Part shown: positions 1 through 10,501 of the stretch, piece by piece
Layout of the letters: each line of letters starts with the position of its first letter
Numbering within the stretch: position 1 is the stretch's first letter
Origin: Ricordea florida
Lineage: Eukaryota > Cnidaria > Anthozoa > Corallimorpharia > Ricordeidae
Assembly: GCA_949710005.1 (NCBI GenBank)
Contig: OX453275.1
Coordinates: 17,941,259 to 18,005,258, forward strand
Length of the DNA: 64,000 bases
Reading direction: 5' to 3'
Notes under the pieces: generated by a model
The model's input: only the letters and a program-made list of their open reading frames with translations
Databases searched by the model: none
What the model was told of the DNA's origin: nothing
Translations under genes and position numbers: made by a program

Positions 1-3000
1 ATTGTAGTCAATTTTGAAGACAAGATACAATACCAAGAGATGGTTGCAAGGAAAGTCAGCCTTACAGATTTTTGTCAAAACACCATATAAGAGATTGTAT
101 GCGCAGAAGGAACGTCATTTAAGGGGGTAAGTTATCAAATCATTTGGAATGTTTTATCTATATGTAATAGTAGGATATAGAGTCAGGTTTAGGTAAGGAA
201 TAAAATTTTAGTTGCAACGATTAGATTTCCGAGTGATTTAAGGGAAATAAACTTTTTGTTACTACGCATGCGCATTTCCACCAATTGGCTATAACCCTTA
301 AAATGATAGTTATTCTATTATACCTCGGCCTGCAGAATCTTTGCAATTCTTAAACATTGCAGATTTGTAGTATTACAACAGGATAATATCCACGTAAAGA
401 ATGAAATTGTTTGTAATTCGCAATCGTATTGTATTTTGGCTGTCAAGATAATTGCTGAAGGCAGCTATTTCTATAGCATACTGCTCAGAGAGTACTCAAG
501 TTGAACAAATCAGTTCTAGATACACAGATTAGTGATGGACATGCAATTTTTACCATCTTGTAGCATTAAAAATGTAAAATAAAATCCATTTTATGTCGCG
601 ATTGTAGCCATTTTTGAAGACAAGATACAATACCAAGAGTTAGTTGCAAGGAAACTCAGCCTTACAGATTTTTGTCAAAACACCATATAAGAGATTGTAT
701 GGGCAGAAGAACCCTCATTTAAGGGGGTAAATTATCAAATCATTTGGAATGTTTTATCTATATGTAATAGTAGGATATAGAGTCAGGTTTACGTAACGAA
801 TAAAATTTAAGTTGCAACGATTAGATTTCCGAGTGATTTAAGGAAAATAAACTTTTTGTTACTACGCATGCGCATTTACACCAATTGCCTATAACCCTTA
901 AAATGACAGTCATTCTATCATACTTTGGCCTGCAGAATCTTTGCATTTCTGAAACATTGCAGATTTGTAGTATTATAACAGGATAATATCCACGTAAAGA
1001 ATCAAATTGTTTGTAATTCGCAATCGTATTGTATTTTGGCTGTCAAGATATTTTCTTAAGGCAGTTAGTTGTATAGCATACTGCTCAGAGAGTACTCAAG
1101 TTAAATAAATCAGGTCTAATTACACAGATTAGTGATGGACATGCAATTTTTACCATCTTGTAGCATTTCAAATGTCATTTAAAATCCATTTTATGTTGAC
1201 ATTGTAGCCATTTTCTAAGACAAGATACAATACCAAGAGTTGGTTGCAAGAAAACTCAGCCTTACAGATTTTTGTCAAAACACCATATAAGAGATTGTAT
1301 GGGCAGAAGGACCATCATTTAAGGGGGTAAGTTATTAAATCATTTGGAATGTTTTATCTACATATAATAGTAGGATATAGAGTCAGGTTTAGGTAACGAA
1401 TAAAATTTTAGTTGCAACGATTAGATTTCCGAGTGATTTGAGGGATATAAAGTTTTTGTTTCTAGGCATCCGCATTTTCACCAATTGCCTATAACCCTTA
1501 AAATGAAAGTCATTCTATTATACCTCGGCCTGCACAATTTTTGCAATTCTAAAACATTGCAGATTTGTAGTGTTACAACAGGATAATATCCACGTAAAGA
1601 ATCAAATTGTTTGTAATTCGCAATCGTATTGTATTTTGGCTGTTAAGATATTTGCTTAAGGCAGCTAATTCAATAGCATACTGCTCAGAGAGTACTCAAG
1701 TTGAACAAATTAATCCTCATTACACAGATTAGTGATGGACATGCAATTTTTACCCTCTTGTAGGATTTAAAATGTAATTTAAAATCCATTTTATGTCGTG
1801 ATTGTAGCCATTTTTGAAGACACGATACAATACGGAGTTATTTGAAAGGAAACTCAGCCTTACAGATTTTTGTTCAAACACCATATAAGAGATTGTATTG
1901 GCAGAAGGATCGTCATTTAAGGGGGTAAGTTATCAAATCATTTGGAATGTTTTATCTATATGTAATAGTAGGATATAGAGTCAGGTTTAGGTAACGAATA
2001 AAATTTTAGTTGCAACGATTAGATTTCCGAGTGATTTAAGGGAAATAAACCTTTTGTTACTACGCACGCGCATTTCCCCCAATTGCCTATAACCCTTAAA
2101 ATGACAGTTATTCTATCATTCCTCGGCCTGCAGAATCTTTGCAATTCTGAAACATTGCAGATTTGTAGTATTAATAAAGGATAATATCCACGTAAAGAAT
2201 CAAATTGTTTGTAATTCGCAATCTTGTTGTATTTTGGCTGTCAAGATATTTGCTTAAGGCAGCTAATTCTATAGCATACTGCTCTGAGAGTTTTCAAATT
2301 CAACAAATCAGTCCTCATTACACAGATTAGTGATGGACATGCAATTTTTACCATCTTGTAGCATTTGAAATGTTATTTAAAATCTATTTTATGTCGTGAT
2401 TGTAGTCATTTTTGAAGACAAGATAAAATACCAAGAGTTGGTTGCAAGGAAACTCAGCCTTACAGATTTTTGTCAAAACACCATATAAGAGATTGTATGG
2501 GCAGAAGGACCGTCATTTAAGGGGGTAAGTTATGAAATCATTTGGAATGTTTTATCTATATGTAATAGTAGGATATAGAGTCAGGTTTAGGTAACGAATA
2601 AATTTTTAGTTGCAACGATTAGATTTCCAAGTGACTTAAGGGATATAAACTTTTTGTTACTATGCATGCGCATTTCCACCAATTGCTTATAACCCTTAAA
2701 ATGACAGTTATTCTATCATACCTCGGCCTGCAGAATCTTTGCAATTCTGAAACATTGCAGATTTGTAGTATTACAGCAGGATAATATCCACGTAAAGAAT
2801 CAAATTGTTTGTAATTCGCAATCGTATTGTATTTTGGCTGTCAAGATATTTGCTTAAGGCAGCTAATTCTATAGCATACTGCTCAAGGAGTTTTCAAATG
2901 CAACAAATCAGTCCTTATTACACATATTAGTGATGGACAGGCAATTTTTACCATCTTGTAGCATTTAAAATGTCATTTAAAATCCATTTTATGTCGTAAT

Positions 3001-4070
3001 TGTAGCCATTTTTAAAGACAAGATACAATACCAAGAGTTGGTTGCAAGGAAACTCAGCCTTACAGATTTTTGTCAAAACACCATATAAGAGATTGTATGG
3101 GCAGAAGGACCGTCATTTAAGGATGTAAGTTATGAAATCATTTGGAATGTTTTATCTATATGTAATAGTAGAATATAGAGTCAGGTTTAGGTAACGAAAA
3201 AAATTTTAGTTGCAACGATTAGATTTCCGAGTGATTTAAGGGAAATAAACTTTTTGATACTCCGCATGCGCATTTCCACCAATTGCTTATAACCCTAAAA
3301 ATGAGAGTTATTCTATTATAACTCGGCCTGCAGAATCTTTGCAATTCTGAAACATTGCAGATTTGAAGTATTACAACAGGATAATATCCACGTAAAGAAT
3401 GAAATTGTTTCTAATTCGCAATCGTATTGTAATTTGGCTGTCAAGATATTTGCTTAAGGCAGCTAATTCTATAGCATACTGCTTAGAGAGTACTCAAACT
3501 CAACAAATCAGTCCTCATTACACAGATTAGTGATGGACATGCAATTTTTACCATCTTGTAGCATTTAAAATGTCATTTAAAATCCATTATATGTCGTGAT
3601 TGTAGTCATTTTTGAAGACAAGATACAATACTAAGAGATGGTTGAGAGGAAACTCAGCCTCACAGATTTTTCTCAAAACATCATATAAGAGATTGTATGG
3701 GCAGAAGGACCGTCAATTAAGGGGGTAAGTTATCAAATCATTTGGAATGTTTTATCTATATGTAATAGTAGGATATAGAGTCAGGTTTAGGTAACGAATA
3801 AAATTTTAGTTGCAACGATTAGATTTCCGAGTGATTTAAGGGATATAAACTTTTTGTTACTACACATGCGCATTTCCATTAATTGCTTATAACCCTTAAA
3901 ATGACAGTTATTCTATCGCACCTCGGCCTGCAGAGTCTTTGCAATTCTGAAACATTGCAGATTTGTAGTATTACAACAGGATAATATCCACGTAAAGAAT
4001 CAAATTGTTTCTAATTCGCTATCGTATTGTAATTTGGCTGTCAAGATATTTGCTTAAGGCAGCTAATTCT
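1..4070. repeat. Tandem array of a 600-bp unit, about 6.8 copies
   Basis: The same landmark (ATTGTAGYCATTTTTGAAGAC) recurs at 1, 601, 1201, 1801, 2399, 2999 and 3599, so the period is 600 bp with one 598-bp unit. The last copy is cut off near 4070, where unrelated sequence starts. Copies differ by scattered substitutions and a few 1-2 bp indels. Both strands are full of stops, so it is not coding. The left edge lies outside the window. It is AT-rich and shares no obvious sequence with the 205-bp satellite at the other end. Confidence 0.97.
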
Positions 4071-4299
4071 AACGTCTTGATAGAAGTACGGTCTACTTGT
4101 AAATTCCACAAAGTGTTCGACCTTACTCATGTCAAGACGTACGCGGTGCTTGGTTGTAACTTCAGCGCTTGTACCAGGGCCGCTTAGATTTAGCATGGGA
4201 GCGTGCTTGCTTTTTTTCCCATGTGGATAGTTTTCCGTATGGTTGGTGAATTTTTTGCAGCATGCTTATGGGATATCTATAAGCGTAAAGGCTTAGTAC
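4071..4299. other. Junction between the 600-bp array and a gene fragment
   Basis: Unique-looking sequence between the last 600-bp unit and the end of the exon below. It holds a short inverted pair, ACGTCTTGA near 4071 and TCAAGACGT near 4132, which could fold into a hairpin with a loop of about 50 bases. The splice donor of the minus-strand exon (GTACTAAG) lies at its right edge, so this is the start of an intron whose next exon is not in the window. Confidence 0.5.
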
Positions 4300-4983
4300 C
4301 TGTCTCTAAATTCTTAGTCTTAGCGTTCTTGTATGCAGTCATAAGTACCACTAGATTACCAGGTGGTGAATCGTCAAACTTTTCTCCTTGTGTAGACTGA
4401 GCCATGGACTTGAAGAGCTCCTCGCCATTTCCTGGTACTATTGCACTACACACTAGCAAACAGTCTTCACTAGCCTTTTGTACAACATTCAACTGTTCCA
4501 CTTTGCTCAAGTTGTTCAAGGGGGTTTTCAGTTGGGAGATAAGAGGCTCGCGTTTTGTTTCTTGTGCAGTGAGATTTGCAATCTTGTTCATAGGTGAGTT
4601 ATACACACGAACCGTATCTGTGACTAAGGGTGTTGGAGGAGACGCGGCATCTGTTCTCGGAGTCCCGCATGGAGTCGAGGCGATATTCTGAGGAGGTGGA
4701 GGCTCACGGAATGGGGTCGAGGTGACGAGGAGGCCGATGGTTTTCTTGGCAGCCTCTTTGGCAGGTCTATGAAAATGTAAAAGCAAGTACATTAGTCAAG
4801 TCACGTTACGCTATTAACAAATGTGACAGTAAAAGTGATTTTTCACCCTTTCTTTTTCAAAACGGATTGCACTCGCTACATACCTTTGATGGGATGTCTT
4901 GCCTTCAGGTTCCTTGGGGTACAGCCAGTCTGTTTTTTGAGCCACGTCTTCACTGTGTTGCTTCCTGCACGTTGTGCAGATTG
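4300..4983 (-). CDS. Two-exon fragment of an uncharacterised cnidarian multi-copy gene
   Basis: Exon 1 (4983-4884) is bounded by TAG on the left and GTATGT on the right; exon 2 (4766-4300) by CATAG and GTACTA. Removing the intron (4883-4767) keeps one open frame of about 188 residues. The start has a Cys-x2-Cys pair followed by a charged stretch; the middle is Pro/Ser/Thr-rich (EPPPPQNIASTP); the end is helical with two cysteines. I recognise the style of a multi-copy coral protein family but know no function. Upstream exons are not securely identified, and the downstream exon is missing because the tandem array begins about 230 bp after the donor. It may be a retained piece of a transposon-borne or dispersed gene. 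No stop codon or frameshift lies within the two exons. Confidence 0.6.
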
Positions 4984-6930
4984 CTAGTATAACAAAAATA
5001 AATGTTAATAAACTTCCTCATAAGGGTTTGTAAAATACCTAGAATCTGCAGCATGAAGATCACAGAATTACACACCACGCCCACCTGCCCCCATCCAAAA
5101 CGAAAAAACTCGTAAACCCTGACCAACCAGCCGGAAGTTGTATTGCTAAGCAGCTTTGTAAAAAAATGAGCATGTTTTGTTAATGTTGTTGTTTTAAATT
5201 TTGTGTAATATTCGTATTCAGAAAAAACTATGTTTCATTGCGGCAGGGTGTCCGATAATCTCCCAAACCGCACTCGTGCAATGACTCATGGGAAAATGAA
5301 GTCTGCATTACCATAAGGGCATTCAAACGTAAACAATAGGCAGTGGTTACAAAATAAAATCTTCAAAGTTGAAACTTACGCGAATTTTGAAATCTAGAGT
5401 CTCGGAAATCGTATTTACATCATTCTCCGCGACATACTTCTTGAAATAATTAGCCTGGATAAAGCGTAAAATGAAAGGTACTTTTAATGCTTACAGCAAT
5501 ATTTTGGAGGTTATTTCTCAGCGCAGCCTTCCGGTCTCCAACGCTAACCTGCGGTTTTTAGACACAAGCTTCCCGTCTGTGGGAAGGAAGCACACGCTGA
5601 GAAAATGTTAAAATTACGTAAACGCGAAACTTTTCCGACGAGGCTTGTATAAAGTTGTAGGTTAAACAAAATAAAATGTCATCCTCCTCAAAAGTGGGGG
5701 GGCTAAAGCCCCCCCAGCCCCCCCGGCTCCGCCGTCCCTGCTTCCGCACGTGCCACTTGTAACTGCTGAGAAGGAACACGATTCTGCCATTGCAAACAGC
5801 AAAAACGACGCAAAGTGCAAAAAATAAATTTATCTCTTGCGTAAACTGAGTAAAACGCTGGCCACGTCAGACTTCTACAATTTGCATAATTTAATTTTAG
5901 CACAAAGGGCTATGCAAAAATAGCAACACGAAAAAAAAAAACTGTCGAATAAAAAAGGGAAAGCTTCTAAGCCATTTCTAAAATCAAATAAACAGGAAAA
6001 TAATTTATTTCTCAAGTATTGCTTTTTAACGCGCAATGCAAAATAAACAAAACCTGGATTAGGAGAGCTGCCAAAATAGCTTTGACATTCCAGTGTGTTT
6101 GCCGACTGAAATCGACATCATCTTATCTGTACATCTGAGGTACATTCGCAGTACACTGTTATTTTTTTTTCTTGCCAATAATCATATGGCAAACACTTTT
6201 TCTTAAATATGTTTAATATGGACTTTTTGTATAGTACAAGGCCTGTGATGACCCAATTTCAGCAATTGTGTTTAGGCGAAACTTAGGCAACTCACGCCGG
6301 AGTAGTTGATTAGCTTAAAAATTCCCAATTTTGGAGGAATCTTTGGTGAATTCAAGGTTACTCATGCCTTATCCCGAACAAAGGGTGCGTTTTGAAAATA
6401 TTTGCTTCAAGGTAATATTATTTTATGCGAAAAACGTAACAATTTATGCGGAAACTTGGGAAAAATAATCGTTGAAAAACTGTCACGCAAGCTTTCGCGT
6501 CTGAATATTAGCTATGTTGATCGTACACCTATAGTTCCAAAAGGTTAGTGCCCAAAGCTTTTTTTCCTGTTCTCGGTACACCAGTCCTAGTACTAAACAT
6601 GAGTATTAGTCAGGGCTCCAGATCACGTTATACTTTTGAGAGACACTTCTTCAACCAGCAGCATGCCCGCTAAAATTTTGCAAAGGCTATCTGTAGGGCA
6701 TTTTCAAAACATCATAATTAATTTTTATTGAACCCGATTTTAAATATTTTACCGTTAATCGAAAGAAAAAACATGAAATAAAATTATCTGTAAGTTTTAT
6801 TGTATTTGAGTAAAAGCGTAATATTTCAGCTCCTTCGGCGCAACGCCTAAATTTGACTTGAAACAGAACGGTTCTTACGGTTCTGGACCGTACTCGGAAA
6901 TCGTCGCCAGAAATATTGAAAAATAGCACT
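4984..6930. other. Non-coding stretch with a G/C-rich repeat
   Basis: No convincing gene. Around 5690-5760 there is a very G/C-rich block (runs of 7 G or C around CTTTAGCC-type palindromes) of the kind found in short interspersed repeats. An imperfect inverted pair (TCTCAGCG near 5516, CGCTGAGA near 5595) flanks it on the left. The rest is AT-rich and carries only short chance ORFs. Confidence 0.45.
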
Positions 6931-7758
6931 TCAAGCCAAATTATTGCTGTTTTTGTTTATCATATGGACTAACTGAAGAAATTCTGTTTTCGGCCGAAAA
7001 TCGAGTGGTCGGTTCTTACACGGACAGCCTCTTAAATCATCAGAAAACGATTTAATACTTAAGTCGTTGTTAGATATGATTTCTAGTCTATTGTAAGTCC
7101 AATAAATACATTGACCGCAACTTACTTTGTCTATGAATGTAAATTTTGTTCAGTCAGCATTCGGAGAAATCGAAAAAAATTCAGTCATTAAATCTTCTCG
7201 ATGACCAATATCACTTGTTCCATTGTTTTCTGGTTTCTTCATTAATTCCAAAATCCCTAAATCTATTTTCAGCAGCTCTAGATTGTCACCTGAAACACGG
7301 TTGAATCAAATTAATGGATCTGGTAATGCTATAATTGCACCAGAAAAAACAATAAACCAATTACCATCTTTATTCCAAAAGATGACTCCAAATATTGTCA
7401 AACTGACTTGTCCGAACTTAAACTTGGATATATCTGCTTTTGGATATTGTCTATTAAATTCATTACGTATCAGGTCTTCCACATCTATAAATCCTAATTT
7501 AACCATCTGTCGGAATTTTTCTTCCTCGTTTAAAGGTTCAGTAATTATTCCCAAATCTACTCTTAGTTGTAATTTTTGCTCTGCGGTTGAAGTGTCATCA
7601 ACTATACGAGTCACCCCCAAATGCTCCGAAAAAACGATTATATAACTTCCATTTACGTACTCATACATAATTGTATAACCACCTTCTCTTTTCTGATAAA
7701 TAAACTTCTGTAAATTAGCATTAGGGTACTTTCTAACGAAATCATCCCTCAACGTCAT
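6931..7758 (-). pseudogene. Virus-like element: protein with three copies of a ~45-aa domain, two in-frame stops
   Basis: From ATG at 7758 the frame gives 150 residues, then TGA at 7306-7308, continues open for about 70 codons, has a second TGA near 7154, and ends at TGA 6931-6933 (275 residues counting through the stops). Three segments share one pattern: an acidic Leu/Phe helix, then P-N/K-A-D/N, then KF or KF-like and an alternating aromatic/hydrophobic strand pair ending in IVFS or similar. They start near residues 1, 97 and 190. No known enzyme motif is visible. The AT-rich coding style matches the other minus-strand genes to 26.2 kb, so I place it as the last surviving gene of the virus-like element. 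Function unknown. Confidence 0.55.
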
Positions 7759-7781
7759 ATACTAAATGAACAACCCAAATC

Positions 7782-8957
7782 TTTAAAGAGGGGCCGTAAG
7801 GGGGGGGGGGGGGGGGGGTAGTGCGCACAGTTCACGACTATTAAAGATGGAAAATCACGAATCACGGCAATTAATTTTCGAGTTTCACAATTCACGGAAA
7901 ATAACATCATAGACAAGGAACTCTTGTGCACTTACTCCTCCATATTGAGTGTCTTCACTCGTACAAAAGCCATCAATCATTGATATGTTAATGTTTCTTT
8001 CCGAAGTTATTATTTATGCCGAGGTAATGGGCCGGGCTCCTGTTTATGAACTTGATAATCGGCAATTTTGCAATTTTGCACAAAGGTTACCGGCGAACAC
8101 AATGTTAGCTAAATGTAAGGTCATCTAAAATAAACAAGTACCTCATCCATGGGGAACTGGACCTGCCAGCTAAACTTTGATGTTACTCGAACAGTTCGTC
8201 CGCTACGAGTTGTCACGGCTCGAAGAAAAGTCATTTCGTCCTCCTGGTCTATTTCTACAGTTGCTTGAAGTTCACTTTCAGAGTCTGTGTCATACTCGGA
8301 TTCTTGTTCATCATCTTGTTCTGTGACTTCTGTCCCTTCGTGGTTTTCTTCTGTTTTTTCGCTGTCTTCGCTGTCTTGAGTGGGATCCTGACTCGTTCTT
8401 TCCCTCCGAGGAAACTCAGTGATCCTGCAGAGTTTGGATCCACGTAGAAAACGGCATCTTCTATAACAGAAATTTGTTTGTCGCCCTCGACATCCATTAC
8501 TTTTTGACACTGAATTCTAGCGTGAGCTTGGCCAAAATGATTTACAATGATTGCGTGATTTTTAAAACATGCAAGGGACATCGAATAGAATGACATCGTT
8601 GTCTTCTCTTGTCATCTGACCCCTTGATTCGGCTTCTGGTATCAAAGTGCATGTTTGTTTTACAATCTTCTTTCAAGTCGTCAAGTACGGTACTAAAAAT
8701 CGCGTCTAGTCGGTCAGACACGCAATTTGAAAACATCATAAAGGGTCACGTTTGCACGGTAGGTCGGTTTTCACGGAAAAAGTGAAGAATTTTATTCAAG
8801 TTTCACGGTTATCGAAAAATAATTTTTTGCTTTCACGTGTCACGACAAGCATGTTATTCACAGTTCACGGATTTTAATATTTCGTAATCACAGATCACGG
8901 AGAATAAAAACATGCGATCACGTTTCACGAGAAACCCCCTTACGGCCCCTCTTTAAA
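7782..8957. mobile_element. 1.18-kb terminal-inverted-repeat DNA element
   Basis: GAGGGGCCGTAAGGGGG at 7788-7804 is matched exactly by its reverse complement at 8935-8951, and both are flanked by TTTAAA (7782-7787 and 8952-8957). The target duplication is TTTAAA or its core TTAA. Both subterminal regions (7830-7900 and 8755-8935) are dense in TCACG and CGTGA motifs, often as TTCACGGTT or ATCACGG, which look like transposase-binding repeats. A long G tract (7800-7819) follows the left repeat. No transposase is recognisable, so it is probably non-autonomous. It sits between two virus-like genes without breaking either one. Confidence 0.85.
8121..8510 (-). CDS. Acidic ORF inside the 1.18-kb TIR element
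   Basis: A 129-codon open frame with a Cys/Arg-rich start, a long Asp/Glu/Ser/Thr tract in the middle and a C-terminal segment with TTRSGRTVRV followed by a Trp-containing hydrophobic end. Overlapping frames upstream (to 8739) are also open, so the true exon may be different. I do not recognise it. It could be a captured host or element fragment, or a chance ORF within low-complexity sequence. No start context or splice signal decides between these. Confidence 0.25.
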   Translation of the reverse strand: MSKSNGCRGRQTNFCYRRCRFLRGSKLCRITEFPRRERTSQDPTQDSEDSEKTEENHEGTEVTEQDDEQESEYDTDSESELQATVEIDQEDEMTFLRAVTTRSGRTVRVTSKFSWQVQFPMDEVLVYFR

Positions 8958-9060
8958 AACAAAAATATTTAAAACCATATACATCGCATTTTAATTTTCC
9001 GTTATTTGACTTTACTGTTTCAGCACTTTCGCATTTAGTACGTAATACATGATTTTTAAT

Positions 9061-9321
9061 TTATTGAATAAGTACTTCTTGTATTCTATCCGTTAGATGT
9101 TCACCTGTCATGCATAAGCTATAAGGCCCGCTGAAAATAATCCAACTTATACAACTTAGTCCTTTAGAACAACATTGTGCTAAATCTTCAAGATCACGAT
9201 TTAAACCACATGCAATAGCTTCCGCATTTGTAATAATAGTATAACCTCTCGTATATCCCACTTCAACTTTCGGCATTCTATAAAGATTATAGGGATCTTC
9301 TGAACCATTTATATTTATCAT
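9061..9321 (-). CDS. Virus-like element: 86-aa conserved-looking small protein
   Basis: An intact 86-codon ORF. Its ATG lies inside the end of the upstream gene (35-bp overlap with 9287-9934), a compact arrangement typical of viruses. The protein has a Tyr-rich N-terminus (YTRGYTIITNAEAIACGL), a Cys-Cys pair (AQCCSKGLSC) and an aromatic middle (SWIIFSGPYSLC). Five cysteines in 86 residues suggest a structured or disulfide-bonded fold. There is no membrane segment. I believe this belongs to a family seen next to the same neighbours in other cnidarian copies, but its role is unknown. Confidence 0.6.
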   Translation of the reverse strand: MININGSEDPYNLYRMPKVEVGYTRGYTIITNAEAIACGLNRDLEDLAQCCSKGLSCISWIIFSGPYSLCMTGEHLTDRIQEVLIQ

Positions 9322-9934
9322 TATTACCTAATAGAAGATCAATGTATCTAAATAGAAGCCAAGCTAAACCACCCATTGCAATAATGACCACAATTAGATT
9401 CAACTCATGTTGAGTTGTAGTACTACTGGGTTGACTAACTTGTGGTTTATCAGTTGGTTTTTCATCTTCAGTTTTATCTTTAACAACGACTGGTTTTTGA
9501 TCTTCTTTAACTTCAGCCGGTTTTTTATTTTCCTTATCCTCTACTGTATTAGGTAAACTGACTTTACTACCACCTACATTACGTTTAATTCCAACATTTT
9601 TGGTTATTGTATTTAGTAATGCATTGCATTCAAATTTCATATCACTAGTGGCTTTCATTAACTTATTATTATAACCCACTACACTTTGTGTATTGATAAT
9701 AACATGACTTCGCATTAACCATAATCCTGGAGCAACAGCCAAATCTAACCGTAATTTTGCTTCCTGAACAGCTATCTGGTAATTTTTAACGGATTTTGAA
9801 ATGTCGTTTTCAATAACACTGGATTCAAATAAATTTAGAAATTCTTGTTGAGTTTCAACTGCCCCTCCCCCGCTGCCAGCGATTGGTGACCGGGTATTAA
9901 ATTGTGATCCCAAAACACAGTAAACGAATGCTTC
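9287..9934 (-). pseudogene. Virus-like element: C-terminal part of a split structural-like protein, membrane-anchored
   Basis: About 215 codons open from the insertion point at 9934 to the stop at 9287-9289. The order is a short Gly-Ser-rich linker (about residues 17-24), a helical segment (about 25-60), a conserved-looking block with Asn-Thr-Gln-Ser-Val and paired tyrosine/asparagine (about 75-100), a Lys/Glu/Pro/Thr-rich tract (about 125-165), and one transmembrane segment close to the C-terminus (VVIIAMGGLAWLLF). The N-terminal part lies at 17002-17724. The two are separated by a LINE insertion that carries a second element. The reading frame on each side of the 5-bp duplication GAAGC is compatible with one original ORF. 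Role inferred as structural or membrane-associated; this is not proven. Confidence 0.65.
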
Positions 9935-10110
9935 AAGCGTAAACTCAAAAATTGGCTGTTAAAACTAATGGAAATTGAGGAGATGAATGTTGATTTACGC
10001 TGCACGGAAATTTGCAAATATCTCTTGTCCGCTAGTTAAAGTTGTAATTAAAGTAACTTTTTGATCAGTCTAAATTTAAATTCAAAACTGATCATTTTAA
10101 ATTGTAATCA

Positions 10111-10153
10111 TAGTTGAAAAACATGGCTAATGATTAGCCATGTTTTTCAACTA
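10111..10153. repeat. Perfect 20-bp-arm hairpin at the TIR element's insertion point
   Basis: TAGTTGAAAAACATGGCTAA (10111-10130), loop TGA, then the exact reverse complement to 10153. It lies in the LINE 3' region and ends two bases before the left terminal repeat of the 6.6-kb element (10155). The TAT target copy (10152-10154) overlaps the foot of the stem. Confidence 0.9.
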
Positions 10154-10501
10154 TTAGTCCATGGGCCAATCGTGATTTTGGTACCAACTCGAAGGACAAA
10201 GGATGATTGCTGCGAATTGATAGCACATACGGTGCAGATTGAAAATTTGTATGATAACCTTTCTGTAGGAGTAGCTTTCAGGGTATTTTTTTCATGTAAA
10301 AGTACGGGAAATGACCTTTGAGATACCAACCAGCCAACTAAATGTGCACTTAATGTGTTCTATATCTTTTGTAGTTTAATTTATTATGAGACATGAGAAG
10401 TTTTTTGTTGTGTTTTTCATATTAATTGTTCTGAATTTAACCAAAGTAGAGCGAGGAAAACTCAAAAGTAGCCCTCGAATAGCATTATGGGTAAATTCAA
10501 A

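Noticed and set aside
5380-5454. Possible further upstream exon (25 codons between CAG and GTAAGT on the minus strand) of the 4300-4983 gene.
   Set aside because: Splice signals are good but its open frame does not have the phase needed to join the exon at 4884-4983; the other frames contain stops. It may belong to another transcript or be chance.
7223-7645. Plus-strand 140-codon ORF.
   Set aside because: It is antisense to the virus-like three-domain gene, lacks any motif, and the minus-strand frame has the better composition and neighbours.
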